The position numbers were made by a program, and so were the translations under genes. Below the pieces are notes generated by a model that was not told the DNA's origin, did no database searches, and was given only the letters and a program-made list of their open reading frames with translations. Below are positions 17,882-27,084 of a stretch of DNA of 64,000 nt, piece after piece. Source of the stretch: a candidate division WOR-3 bacterium (GTDB lineage: Bacteria; Hydrothermota; Tepidihabitantia; Tepidihabitantales; Tepidihabitantaceae); assembly GCA_039801085.1 (NCBI GenBank), contig JBDRTY010000003.1:62001-126000 (forward strand), written 5' to 3'. How positions within the stretch are numbered: the first letter of the stretch is position 1; every line of letters starts with the position of its first letter.

Positions 17882-19766
17882 AGACATGGTATTTGTACTA
17901 GCAAAAGTAAAATTTGATTTGAGGGACCCTGATGAAATTTATTTTGCCCAAAGAGAGATAGACGCCCTTTTGGGAACGAAGACCGAATTTATTAAAACCT
18001 TAGCCTCGCTTTTTAGGGAAAAACCATTTAACCTGCTTGACGAAACCGTAATTCATTTAATTACGAGGTTAGTTTATCTTGGTGCTGGACAGGGATTTCT
18101 GGCGGAAATGCCGTTAATAAACCTAGCGGATGTCGTTAAAAGAGCCACATTCTTTAGAGAAATTTATGTAATTTTTGAATCCACAAATCCCCAAGAACTA
18201 TTAGAAAAGCTCGGCATAAAAGTTGAAAGAAAATTATTAACTGGCACAAGAGCAGATCCGAACCCCTGGACTCAAATTTTTTTACAGGATTTAAATGAGG
18301 CCGATAACAAATTAATAACAGTAAGGTTCTTACCATTCCAGACACTCTTTGAATATGCTACTGAAGTAAAAAAACTGCCTGCCTGTGTGTTTAGACCTCA
18401 AAATAGCGAAAATTGGGAAAACTATTTTGCAGAAAAAGAATCTGGAATTGAAAAAGGGCTAAATGAACTGATCAAACATCTAAAGGAGGGATATTACCGC
18501 TCACCCCATTTGGGACTTGGGAAAAATCATATAGGTGATTTTGTAGATTGGGCATCTACAGATCTCCGCAAACCTTTTCTGCATTACCTTCACAAGTATA
18601 AGGGAAAGGGTGATCCAAGAATATCAAGGGCCCTGATAAATCTTCTGAAAGTTAAAGAGGGCGATACAATACTTGACCCTTTTGTAGGCTCAGGTGCCTT
18701 TATCGCTGATGCCCCGACAATGGGAATCAACGCTATCGGGATTGAAATATTAAACATAGGCAGAATGATAGCCGAGACAAAATGCACACTTGGGATTAAT
18801 CTTAATCAATTAAGAGAAGCAATAATTAGGTTATTTGAATCAATCCAAGCCGGGCTTTCGGAAGGCAATGTTAAAACCAAGTCTATGTTATTGAGGGAGA
18901 TGCTTAAAAATACGGATAACAGTACTGTTTTGAAAAGAATAGCACCTCATCTTAATAACATATTAATGCTTAAAGAAGAAATTGAGAAAATTAAAGAAAG
19001 CGAAATCAGGCGGTTGCTACTGATTCTTCTAAGTCAGCAGGTTGTTGAGTATTCTGAAAAAAATCGCTCTTGGGATATAATTGCTTCATTTAAATCATAT
19101 GTAGAGGATAGATACTTGGTTCTGTATGCAACTCAAAAAATGGCCCAAATGTTGAATGTGAATTTAAACAAAGCGAAGGTAAAAATCATTAAAGGTGATG
19201 CAACAAATATGTCAATGATAAAAAGTGAAACTATCGACGGACTTTTAACCTCCCCCCCATACTTTGATGCATTAGATTACATTGGAAATAATAGAATTTC
19301 TATATTGATATTGGGCTTGGAAGAAGATCTGAAGTGGGAATCAACCAAGAAATTTTACGAAGCAAAATATCGTGATGAAAATGAATATGAAACCCTCCCT
19401 CTTTTTGTAAATGAAAAGTACTCATCTGTTTCTTTACCAGAATCTAGTTTAAGACTTATAGACTTATTGCGAACATCCCGAAGAATACAAAAAGCCGAGG
19501 TGGTCCAAAATTATCTTAAAATGATGAAGCTCTCATTTGAGGAATGCTACAGAGTTCTTAAAAAAGATAAATATTACTTGATGGTAGTGAGTAAGTGCCA
19601 CTCCTGGGTAATAAATGGAAAAGAAAAAATCATAGAAACATCCCCTATATTGGGAGATTTAGGAAAATCGGTTGGATTCAAACTGATTGATGTAATTGAA
19701 CATGGCCTATCAAAGGCAGACAAGGGGAAAATAGGGGTGGAAGATATTTTAATTTTCCAGAAATAA
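17865..19766 (+). CDS. DNA amino-methyltransferase (probable N4-cytosine)
   Basis: The ATG at 17865 has GGAGG nine bases upstream. The 633-residue protein has motif I DPFVGSGAF (271-279) preceded by HYLHKYKGKGDPRISRALI and, about 190 residues later, motif IV TSPPY (462-466). These belong to the N6_N4 methylase family; SPPY is more typical of N4-cytosine enzymes, which fits a GCGC site that contains no adenine. A 260-residue N-terminal extension and the long helical insert between the motifs could carry target recognition. It is the last gene of the four-gene island and presumably protects host DNA from the HinP1I-like nuclease. Confidence 0.85.
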   Translation: MKLSNKDMVFVLAKVKFDLRDPDEIYFAQREIDALLGTKTEFIKTLASLFREKPFNLLDETVIHLITRLVYLGAGQGFLAEMPLINLADVVKRATFFREIYVIFESTNPQELLEKLGIKVERKLLTGTRADPNPWTQIFLQDLNEADNKLITVRFLPFQTLFEYATEVKKLPACVFRPQNSENWENYFAEKESGIEKGLNELIKHLKEGYYRSPHLGLGKNHIGDFVDWASTDLRKPFLHYLHKYKGKGDPRISRALINLLKVKEGDTILDPFVGSGAFIADAPTMGINAIGIEILNIGRMIAETKCTLGINLNQLREAIIRLFESIQAGLSEGNVKTKSMLLREMLKNTDNSTVLKRIAPHLNNILMLKEEIEKIKESEIRRLLLILLSQQVVEYSEKNRSWDIIASFKSYVEDRYLVLYATQKMAQMLNVNLNKAKVKIIKGDATNMSMIKSETIDGLLTSPPYFDALDYIGNNRISILILGLEEDLKWESTKKFYEAKYRDENEYETLPLFVNEKYSSVSLPESSLRLIDLLRTSRRIQKAEVVQNYLKMMKLSFEECYRVLKKDKYYLMVVSKCHSWVINGKEKIIETSPILGDLGKSVGFKLIDVIEHGLSKADKGKIGVEDILIFQK

Positions 19767-20032
19767 TTCGCTGCTATATCATTGATTTACATATAAGTCA
19801 CGCACCGTTTCCGAATAATCAATAGCAATATTTCACCATCACTACCCGGGATAAAAAATAACCGGACAGAATAATCACTGCATTATAAACCCCACCCCAC
19901 ATCACCGTTATAAAGCCCGCCCCAGCCGGTTTGCCCTGCAGATAGCCGCAGGATAAAGCGGGGGATCTGACCTCCGGTCCAGGACCGGCACCTGCACCGA
20001 ACCGGTTCTGAAAGTGGTCTAAATAATTGAAT
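19767..20032. other. Intergenic region before clpB with two palindromes
   Basis: The left half continues the AT-rich island; composition returns to GC-rich by about 19890. No terminator with a T-tract is seen after the methyltransferase. Two palindromes, CCGGTCC-A-GGACCGG (19974-19988) and GAACCGGTTC (19999-20008), lie just before clpB. AATAAT (20022-20027) ends 5 nt before the clpB ATG, the leaderless -10 position used elsewhere here, but no -35 matches. Neither a CIRCE element nor a CtsR box is present. Confidence 0.4.
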
Positions 20033-22579
20033 ATGAACATTGATAAGTTTACCGAAAAGGCGCAGGGTGCGCTTTATGAGGCACAGTCGCTGGCACAGCG
20101 GCTGGGCCATCAGGAGCTGGATGCCGAGCATATCCTTCTGGCACTGGTAACACAGGATGAAGGGCTGGTGCCCCAGATTCTGGAGAAGCTCGGCACCAGG
20201 CCCGAGCATATCCGCCAGCATACCGAGACCGCTCTGCGCGACCGGCCCAGGGTTTCGGGTGGCGGTCAGGTGTATCTCTCCTCCCGTGCCCAGCAGGTTT
20301 TAACTGCGGCTGAGGAGGAGGCACGGCGGTTTAAGGATGAGTTCATCTCCACCGAGCATCTCCTGCTCGGACTGCTGGCACTCCGCGACGGTGCGGTTGC
20401 CCGGATCTTCCAGACCTTCGGAGTCGAGAAGAACCGGGTGCTTTCGGTGCTGCGGGAGCTGCGCGGGACCCAGCGGGTGACCGATCCGGGTGCTGAGGAC
20501 CGTTATCAGCCGCTGGAGAAGTTTGGCCGGGACCTGACCCGGCTTGCCCGCGAGGGGAAGCTCGATCCGGTGATCGGCCGGGATGATGAGATCCGGCGGG
20601 TGATGCAGGTCCTTTCCCGGCGCACCAAGAACAATCCGGTGCTGATCGGTGAAGCGGGTGTCGGCAAGACCGCCATCGTCGAGGGGCTGGCACAGCGGAT
20701 TGTCAAGGGTGATGTGCCCGAGAGTCTGAAGGACCGGCGGCTGATCGCCCTGGACCTCGGCGCCCTGATCGCCGGCACCAAGTACCGGGGCGAGTTTGAG
20801 AGCCGGCTCAAGGCGGTCTTGAAGGAGGTTGCCGCCTCGGACGGCAGGATTATCCTGTTCATTGATGAGCTCCATCTGATCGTCGGCGCCGGCAAGGCGG
20901 AAGGGGCGATCGATGCCGGTAATCTCCTAAAGCCGATGCTGGCGCGGGGTGAACTCCGCTGCATCGGCGCCACCACCCTCGATGAGTACCGGGAGTACAT
21001 CGAGAAGGACAAGGCGCTCGAGCGCCGGTTCCAGCCGGTCTATGTTGACCAGCCGAGCGTTGAGGAGACGATCTCGATCCTGCGCGGGCTGAAGGAGCGG
21101 TATGAGGTCCATCACGGGGTGCGGATTGCCGATGCGGCGCTGGTCGCTGCCGCGGTGCTTTCCAACCGCTACATCTCGGACCGGTATCTGCCGGACAAGG
21201 CGATTGACCTGGTGGATGAGGCGGCGGCAAAGCTGAAGATGGAGATCACCTCCAAGCCGGTGGAGCTCGATGACCTGGACCGCAGAATCCTCCAGCTGGA
21301 GATGGAGAAGCTCTCGCTGAAGCGGGAGGTGGATGAGGCGTCCCAGCAGCGGCTGGAGGAGATTGAAAGGGAGATCGCCAGTCTCAAGGAGGAGCAGGCA
21401 CGGCTGACCGCCCAGTGGGAGTCGGAGCGCAAGGTGGTGGAGCGTCGGCGTCAGCTCAAGGAGGAGATTGAGCGGGTCCAGCATGAGATTGAGACCGCCA
21501 AGCGGAAGTATGACCTGAACCGGGCCGCCGAGCTGGAGTACGGAAAACTGCTCCAGCTGAAAAAGGAGCTCGGGGAGCTTGATAAACAGGGCAGAAACCA
21601 CCGGCTGCTGCGCGAGGAGGTGACTGAAGAGGACATCGCCGAGGTGGTGTCCAAATGGACCGGGATCCCGGTGAAGAACCTGCTCGAGTCGGAGCGGGAG
21701 AAGCTTTTGCGCCTGGAGGAGGAGATTCACAAGCGGGTGGTGAATCAGAACCGGGCGGTCGAGGCGGTTGCCAATGCGATCCGGCGTGCCCGTGCCGGCA
21801 TTGCCGAGCGCAAGAAACCGATCGGCTCCTTCATCTTCCTCGGACCGACCGGTGTCGGCAAGACCGAACTTGCCCGCACGCTGGCGCAGGTGCTGTTTGA
21901 CAGTGAGGAGGCGATGGTCCGCCTGGACATGTCCGAGTATATGGAAAAGCATACCGTCTCCCGGCTGATCGGTGCACCACCGGGCTATGTCGGTTATGAG
22001 GAGGGCGGACAGCTGACCGAGGCGGTCCGGCGCCGGCCTTACCGGGTGATCCTGCTGGATGAGATTGAGAAGGCGCATCCGGATGTGTTCAACATCCTGC
22101 TCCAGATTCTCGATGACGGCAGACTGACCGACGGCCATGGCCGGGTCGTGGACTTCCGGAATACGGTGGTAATCATGACCTCCAACCTCGGCACCGAAAT
22201 GGCGCGGGCGGGCAGATTTGACCAGGATGAACTGCTCAGCCTGCTGCGCCGGCACTTCCGGCCTGAGTTCCTGAACCGGGTTGATGAGATCATCATCTTT
22301 GAACCGCTGAGCCGGGAGCATATCCGCCAGATTGTTGACCTCCAGCTCGCAAGGCTGAAAAATCAGTTGACAGAACAGGGAATTGAGGTTATAATTAATC
22401 CGGGCGTCGAGGATTTGCTCGCACGGGAAGGCTATGACCCGGAATTTGGGGCAAGGCCGTTGAAACGGGTGATCCAGAAACGCATTGAGAATCAGCTGGC
22501 AAGGCTGATTCTCGAGAAGAGACCGGAAAAAATTACAATCGGGGTGGAAAACGATGAGCTGATGCTCATACCGGAATAA
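20033..22579 (+). CDS. clpB: ClpB disaggregase (Hsp100)
   Basis: The 848-residue protein has the ClpB layout: N-terminal double Clp_N repeat (residues 1-145), first Walker A GEAGVGKT (206-213), a long coiled-coil M domain between about residues 410 and 510, second Walker A GPTGVGKT (604-611), and the D2 small domain. ClpB works with DnaK to rescue aggregated proteins after heat shock; the M domain separates it from ClpA and ClpC. The ATG giving [11 protein letters not shown] was chosen over a TTG six bases upstream. There is no Shine-Dalgarno. It is monocistronic with a hairpin terminator. Confidence 0.97.
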   Translation: MNIDKFTEKAQGALYEAQSLAQRLGHQELDAEHILLALVTQDEGLVPQILEKLGTRPEHIRQHTETALRDRPRVSGGGQVYLSSRAQQVLTAAEEEARRFKDEFISTEHLLLGLLALRDGAVARIFQTFGVEKNRVLSVLRELRGTQRVTDPGAEDRYQPLEKFGRDLTRLAREGKLDPVIGRDDEIRRVMQVLSRRTKNNPVLIGEAGVGKTAIVEGLAQRIVKGDVPESLKDRRLIALDLGALIAGTKYRGEFESRLKAVLKEVAASDGRIILFIDELHLIVGAGKAEGAIDAGNLLKPMLARGELRCIGATTLDEYREYIEKDKALERRFQPVYVDQPSVEETISILRGLKERYEVHHGVRIADAALVAAAVLSNRYISDRYLPDKAIDLVDEAAAKLKMEITSKPVELDDLDRRILQLEMEKLSLKREVDEASQQRLEEIEREIASLKEEQARLTAQWESERKVVERRRQLKEEIERVQHEIETAKRKYDLNRAAELEYGKLLQLKKELGELDKQGRNHRLLREEVTEEDIAEVVSKWTGIPVKNLLESEREKLLRLEEEIHKRVVNQNRAVEAVANAIRRARAGIAERKKPIGSFIFLGPTGVGKTELARTLAQVLFDSEEAMVRLDMSEYMEKHTVSRLIGAPPGYVGYEEGGQLTEAVRRRPYRVILLDEIEKAHPDVFNILLQILDDGRLTDGHGRVVDFRNTVVIMTSNLGTEMARAGRFDQDELLSLLRRHFRPEFLNRVDEIIIFEPLSREHIRQIVDLQLARLKNQLTEQGIEVIINPGVEDLLAREGYDPEFGARPLKRVIQKRIENQLARLILEKRPEKITIGVENDELMLIPE

Positions 22580-22597
22580 TTTAAAATCTGGAGTTTT

Positions 22598-22671
22598 GTC
22601 GGGAGCAGGTATCCCTCCTTCCCAACCCACCAAAATACCCCCTTGTTTCCCTGCTCCCGACACCATTTTTT
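22598..22671 (+). terminator. Long-loop hairpin terminator after clpB
   Basis: A perfect 12-bp inverted repeat, GTCGGGAGCAGG (22598-22609) and CCTGCTCCCGAC (22650-22661), encloses a 40-nt pyrimidine-rich loop. Six T follow four bases later (22666-22671). The long loop is atypical but stem and T-tract fit termination; the same stem could also act on glyQ transcription from the other side. Confidence 0.65.
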
Positions 22672-22728
22672 ATCGGGAAAATCTCTGGCTGGGGCAAATA
22701 TTTTAAAAGATTTAAACGGTGTGGTTAG

Positions 22729-23601
22729 CTATTTCCCCGGCTCGGGCTCAGCCTTGGCAAGATAGGCGAGCGCTGCCTGACGGGCGAGCCGGCGGACCCG
22801 GGCGATGTAGTTCTGGCGCTCGGTGACGCTGATCGCACCCCGGGCTTCAAGCATGTTGAAGAAGTGGGAGCACTTGATCACACAGTCATAGCCGGGATAG
22901 ACCAGCCCCAGTTTCAGCAGCCGCTGTGCCTCCTGCTCATACCGGTCGAACAGATACCGGTGCAGCTCCACATCCGCCTCCTCAAAGTTGTAGCGGGAGA
23001 ACTCCTCCTCATTCTGCCGGTAGACATCGCCCCAGGTCAGACTTTCGTTCCAGCGGACAGCAAAGATGGAGTTGACATTCTGGATGAACATCGCAATCCG
23101 CTCCAGCCCGTAGGTCAGCTCCACCGGGATCACCTTCAGGTCAATTGAACCGCACTGCTGGAAGTAGGTGAACTGGGTGATCTCAATTCCGTTCAGCTCT
23201 ACCTGCCAGCCCAGACCCCAGGCACCGAGCGTCGGGGACTCCCAGTCATCCTCGGTGAAGCGGATGTCATTCTTCTTCAGGTCAATCCCGATCGCCACCA
23301 GGCTTTTCAGATAACGGTCCTGGACATCGGCGGGCGCCGGCTTCAAAATCACCTGCAGCTGCCAGAACTGCTGGACCCGGAGCGGATTCTGGGCATATCT
23401 GCCATCCCGGGGTCTTTTGGAGGGCTCGCAGTAGACCACATTCCAGGGTCTGGAGTCCAGGACCCGCAGGAAGGTTGCCGGATTGAAGGTGCCGGCACCG
23501 ACCTCGGAGTTGTAGGGCGAAAGGACCGCACAGCCCTGCTCCGCCCAGTACTGCTGAAGTCTGAGGATCAGCTCCTGAAAGGTGAGCGGATTACCAGACA
23601 T
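22729..23601 (-). CDS. glyQ: Glycyl-tRNA synthetase alpha subunit
   Basis: The 290-residue protein is a full-length Gly[34 protein letters not shown], the class II motif 2 region [19 protein letters not shown], and [12 protein letters not shown]. It supplies the aminoacylation site of the alpha2-beta2 glycyl-tRNA synthetase. The beta subunit gene glyS, usually next in the operon, is not here: 22598-22728 holds no gene and clpB converges. The start is two bases after the upstream HD-protein stop, so the two are co-transcribed. Confidence 0.97.
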   Translation of the reverse strand: MSGNPLTFQELILRLQQYWAEQGCAVLSPYNSEVGAGTFNPATFLRVLDSRPWNVVYCEPSKRPRDGRYAQNPLRVQQFWQLQVILKPAPADVQDRYLKSLVAIGIDLKKNDIRFTEDDWESPTLGAWGLGWQVELNGIEITQFTYFQQCGSIDLKVIPVELTYGLERIAMFIQNVNSIFAVRWNESLTWGDVYRQNEEEFSRYNFEEADVELHRYLFDRYEQEAQRLLKLGLVYPGYDCVIKCSHFFNMLEARGAISVTERQNYIARVRRLARQAALAYLAKAEPEPGK

Positions 23602-23603
23602 GA

Positions 23604-24149
23604 TTACAGCCCGAGCTGACCGGCGATGCAGCGCATCGCCCCGAGACAGATGGTGACAAACTCCTCAAGGGACAGCCCCAGCTCGCTGCAGCGCTGGATC
23701 TGCTCCCGGTTCGCACCCGCAGCAAACCGCTTATCCTTGAACCGGCGCAGGACAAATTCGGTGTCCACATTCGCCAGTTTCTTGGTCGGGTGCATCAGCG
23801 CCGCCGCAACGATCAGACCGGTTACCGGATCGGTGGCAACGATCGCCTTATCCAGCAGTGAGACCGGCTCGACATTGCCCGAGTGCGCCTTGACCGCCTG
23901 CACCACCTCGGGATCAACATTGTGATTTGCCAGGAGCTGGGCGGCAACCATGCCGTGGCTTGCCGGGTCGTCCTTGGTCTGCTCATAATCCAGGTCATGG
24001 ACCAGACCGGCAAGCCCCCATTTCTCCTCATCCTGACCCAGCCGGTGTGCCAGCGCCCGCAGACAGGCTTCGGTGGCGAGCATGTGCTTGATCAGGTTCT
24101 GATTCTTCACCGAACTGTTAATCAGATTCCAGGCTGTTTCCCGGTCCAA
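23604..24149 (-). CDS. HD-domain (HDIG) phosphohydrolase
   Basis: The 181-residue protein carries an HDIG-type motif set: [21 protein letters not shown] (HD), SHGMVAA and KAHSG. Similar small proteins act as nucleotide or cyclic-nucleotide phosphohydrolases; the substrate cannot be told. The start is TTG, fixed by GGAGG in the preceding ten bases and a strong promoter. It is the first gene of a two-gene operon with glyQ, which could tie its product to translation or tRNA metabolism, though this is only context. Confidence 0.85.
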   Translation of the reverse strand: MDRETAWNLINSSVKNQNLIKHMLATEACLRALAHRLGQDEEKWGLAGLVHDLDYEQTKDDPASHGMVAAQLLANHNVDPEVVQAVKAHSGNVEPVSLLDKAIVATDPVTGLIVAAALMHPTKKLANVDTEFVLRRFKDKRFAAGANREQIQRCSELGLSLEEFVTICLGAMRCIAGQLGL

Positions 24150-24174
24150 ATTTGCCTCCAGTTTGCTTCAGTCA

Positions 24175-24202
24175 ATTATATTGTGCGCCGGGCAGCAGTC
24201 AA
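24175..24202 (-). promoter_or_regulatory. Sigma70 promoter of HD protein-glyQ operon
   Basis: On the minus strand TTGACT (24202-24197), 16-nt spacer, perfect TATAAT (24180-24175), 25 nt before the TTG start with a GGAGG in between. It is back-to-back with the tRNA-Asp promoter. Confidence 0.88.
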
Positions 24203-24222
24203 ACAAACCTTGTTAAACCTAT

Positions 24223-24251
24223 TTGACAATCAGGGGTAAATTTATTATCAT
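24223..24251 (+). promoter_or_regulatory. Sigma70 promoter of tRNA-Asp
   Basis: Perfect TTGACA (24223-24228), 17-nt spacer, TATCAT (24246-24251). It ends 8 nt before the tRNA 5' end, so the precursor has almost no 5' leader. Confidence 0.85.
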
Positions 24252-24259
24252 TAAACATC

Positions 24260-24334
24260 GGGCCCGTAGTGTAGCCTGGTTAACACGTCGCCCTGTCACG
24301 GCGAAGATCGCCAGTTCAAATCTGGTCGGGCCCG
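24260..24334 (+). tRNA. tRNA-Asp (anticodon GTC)
   Basis: The cloverleaf is complete: acceptor GGGCCCG paired with CGGGCCC, D-stem GTGT/ACAC, anticodon stem TCGCC/GGCGA with loop CTGTCAC (anticodon GTC), T-stem GCCAG/CTGGT with loop TTCAAAT, and discriminator G, the aspartate identity base. CCA is not encoded. The next base begins the TTG start codon of the downstream gene, and no terminator separates them. Confidence 0.97.
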
Positions 24335-25138
24335 TTGCTGAAAATTTATCCCCTCCTCCTTGCCCTGACCGCAGTCTGGGCAACCGAACCCAAACCGGAA
24401 TATCAGCTTGAACTCAAAGTGCAGCAGGTGTGCAATGCCCTGGTCAACGGTGACAGCCGGACCATCTACCGGCTGTTTGTGCCCGCATTCCGCCGGGAAA
24501 TCCCGTTTGCCCGCTTTGACTCCGCGGTCCGGGTCTGGCATCAGAACCGGCGCATCAACCGGATCCAGCCGCAGGTGGTTGACACCCGGGGCCGGGGCGC
24601 CCATGTCTCCACCTATCTCCGCTTTGCCGGTGAGGAGGAAAACGACTATCTGTATCAGAACTGGCTCTTTTCCGACTCCGGCTGGCAGCTTGTCTGGATC
24701 TCCAACATCCTGAACCCGACCTTCCAGTTCGGCTCCCGGGACACACCGGCAATGCGCCAGCTGGCACTGGCCGCGCTTGAGCAGGCGCTCAGCTATGAGA
24801 GTCTGAAGCGGATCCGGGTTCAGCGCCTGAACCTGCCTGATACGCTCTACATCCTCCAGCCCCTCTTTCCTCCGGAATCACTCTCCTTCCTCCGCTCCCG
24901 GCCGGTTCGCTGGCTGAGCGCCGAGCTTGACCCCCGAACCCGTCTGCCCCGCACCATCCCCTACTTTCTCCAGCTGGGCCAGCTCCGGATCTTTGGCACG
25001 CTCGCACTGGCGGTGGTGGACTTCTATCCGGTTTCCCCTGCCGGCAGAGCCGCACTCCGGCGCTACCGCAGCCTGGAGTTCTATCTCCGGCAGGAGGCGG
25101 GAAACTGGGTTTTTGACTCCTTCGGCAAGATATGGTAA
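24335..25138 (+). CDS. Exported protein of unknown function, starting at the tRNA 3' end
   Basis: The 267-residue product begins MLKIYPLLLALTAVWATEP, a signal peptide, and continues with a region resembling SnoaL/NTF2-like nuisance-length domains (VCNALVNGDSRTIYRLF, NDYLYQNWLFSDSGWQLVWI) without catalytic signatures. The only start that keeps the signal peptide is TTG at 24335, the first base after the tRNA-Asp discriminator, or CTG next to it. tRNA 3' processing would release a leaderless mRNA. The stop overlaps the next gene by 7 bp. I do not recognise a named family. Confidence 0.65.
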   Translation: MLKIYPLLLALTAVWATEPKPEYQLELKVQQVCNALVNGDSRTIYRLFVPAFRREIPFARFDSAVRVWHQNRRINRIQPQVVDTRGRGAHVSTYLRFAGEEENDYLYQNWLFSDSGWQLVWISNILNPTFQFGSRDTPAMRQLALAALEQALSYESLKRIRVQRLNLPDTLYILQPLFPPESLSFLRSRPVRWLSAELDPRTRLPRTIPYFLQLGQLRIFGTLALAVVDFYPVSPAGRAALRRYRSLEFYLRQEAGNWVFDSFGKIW

Positions 25139-27084
25139 GGCGGGTCTGGCTCCTTGCTGCCGGACTGCTGCTTGCCGGCTGCCCGCAACCGGATATAACC
25201 CCGCCCCGGGTCCGGATTGTCTTTCCGCAGGAAGGCGACACGCTCGCCGGTGCTGATACCATTCTGGTCGTGGCAAACGACAACCAGCAGATCCGGCTGG
25301 TACAGCTGACCGTTGACGACTCGCTGGTCACTGCCGATTCACTGGGCAGAGACACCCTGTTTGAATTTGTGTTTGACGGCGGCAGTTATCCGGCAGGAAC
25401 AGTGCACACGCTGCTGGCAATCGCCTACGACCGTGCCGGCAACTGCGACAGCTCTCCGCCGGTCGAGTTCCTCAGCTTCCCCCTGCCCGGCAGCTATCAT
25501 TCCGGAACGATCACCCGAGATGAGCTGTGGCGGGCTGATGCCAGTCCCCATTATGTGCTGGGAACCTTGCGGGTTGAGGCACAGCTGACGATTGAGGCCG
25601 GCGCCGAAATCCGGCTCGGTCCTGGCGCCACGATTACGGTCGGCTCTTTCGCCCCGGCCGGACTGCGGGCAGAAGGCACCACTTCCCGGCCGGTCCGGTT
25701 CACCGCCAGCGACAGTCTGAATTGCTGGAACCGGATTGAGTTCAACCCTCATGCCGAAGCGGGCAGCTGTATTCTGAACAACTGCATATTTGAGTTTGGC
25801 GGCAGTAATGGCGCATTACTGGCAGTCAACAGCAGCCGGATCAGCATTGAAAACAGTGTCTTCCGCCGCAGTGCCGGCAACGGGCTCGTCGTTTCCGGAA
25901 CCGGGTTCAGCAGCTTCCGGAATAATACGGTGACCGGCTGTGATGGCGCACCGCTGGTGCTCAGCCCGCAGGCAGCAGGCACGCTCGGCACCGGCAACCG
26001 TTTTACCGGTAACCGGCTGGACCGGATAACCATCACACCGGGCGCAATCGAACGCACCCTTAACCTGCCCAATCCGGATGTCCCGTATCTTGTTACCGGC
26101 ACCATCACCATCGCCGGCGACTCGGCACCGGTGGTTTTCATCAGCCCGGGCTGCTCTCTGCTTTTCACCGATTCTGCCCGGCTTCGGATCGGCGTCGGCA
26201 GAGCTGGCGGTCTGGTGGCAGACGGCAGCAGCGGTGAAATCGTCTTTGCCGGAATTGACCGCAATTTCTGGGGAGGAATTGAGTTCTGGAACTGGAGCAT
26301 AGCCGGGCAGTGCCAGTTCAAGGACTGCCGGATTGAAAATGCGGGTAGAAATGGTGTTGCCGCGCTGATCTGCTACGCACCGATCACCCTCCTCGGAACC
26401 GAACTGCTGGCGAGCGCCAGCGCCGGAATCTACCTTATCGGCACCGGATTTGAGCAGTTTGAGAACAATACCATCAGCAGCTGTGCCTCATTTCCAGTTC
26501 ATATTGAAGCCCAGTTTGTCAGCACCATGGGTGCGGGCAACCGGCTGAACGGGAATGGCAGAAATTATATTGAGGTTGTCGGAGGTGTCATTACTCAGGA
26601 TGCGGTCTGGCAGAATCACCAGACGCCATACCGGCTGACCGGCAGCGTTGATGTCGGCTCTCCGTTCGCACCGGCGCTGTTTCTCAATCCCGGCGTGGAA
26701 CTGCAGTTTACCCGCAACTGCGGACTGCGGATTGGGGAACTGGGTCCGGGCAGGCTGATTGCCATCGGAATTCCGGATTCAATCCGGTTAACCGGTGATA
26801 CAGCTACTCCCGGCTCCTGGCGGGCACTGGAGTTTGCTCCTCTGACCGGCTCAGGAACCACTATTGACCACTGTCAGCTGTTTTTCGGCGGGGGCGGCGG
26901 TGCAACTGCCGAAGTGGTGGTGCGGACCTCAAGTCCGACGATCAGAAATAACGAGATCGCCTGGTCCGGAAAATACTGCATTGCCCTGTTCAACAGTCCC
27001 CTTGACCCGGACCTGCTGCGCCAGCAGAACTGGCTTCATGACTGGGCAGAGGGCTACGACGATATCTATGATGAGGGACCCTGA
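25132..27084 (+). CDS. Parallel beta-helix lipoprotein
   Basis: The 650-residue protein has a clear lipobox (LLLAGC at residues 12-17), an Ig-like segment with TPPRVRIVFPQEGDTL, and then repeated right-handed beta-helix turns (for example NNCIFEFGGSNGALLAV, FRNNTVTGC, FENNTISSC, IRNNEIAWSG). Such folds are common in surface polysaccharide-binding or -cleaving proteins and in adhesins; no lyase active site is visible. It is translationally coupled to the upstream exported protein and ends exactly where the convergent PDZ gene ends. Confidence 0.78.
   Translation: MVRRVWLLAAGLLLAGCPQPDITPPRVRIVFPQEGDTLAGADTILVVANDNQQIRLVQLTVDDSLVTADSLGRDTLFEFVFDGGSYPAGTVHTLLAIAYDRAGNCDSSPPVEFLSFPLPGSYHSGTITRDELWRADASPHYVLGTLRVEAQLTIEAGAEIRLGPGATITVGSFAPAGLRAEGTTSRPVRFTASDSLNCWNRIEFNPHAEAGSCILNNCIFEFGGSNGALLAVNSSRISIENSVFRRSAGNGLVVSGTGFSSFRNNTVTGCDGAPLVLSPQAAGTLGTGNRFTGNRLDRITITPGAIERTLNLPNPDVPYLVTGTITIAGDSAPVVFISPGCSLLFTDSARLRIGVGRAGGLVADGSSGEIVFAGIDRNFWGGIEFWNWSIAGQCQFKDCRIENAGRNGVAALICYAPITLLGTELLASASAGIYLIGTGFEQFENNTISSCASFPVHIEAQFVSTMGAGNRLNGNGRNYIEVVGGVITQDAVWQNHQTPYRLTGSVDVGSPFAPALFLNPGVELQFTRNCGLRIGELGPGRLIAIGIPDSIRLTGDTATPGSWRALEFAPLTGSGTTIDHCQLFFGGGGGATAEVVVRTSSPTIRNNEIAWSGKYCIALFNSPLDPDLLRQQNWLHDWAEGYDDIYDEGP

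Noticed and set aside
20927-22666. 579-codon open frame antisense to clpB
   Set aside because: It lies across a fully supported clpB gene, has a low-complexity Leu/His/Arg-rich product with no known motif, and no start signal; it is a shadow of GC-biased codon usage.
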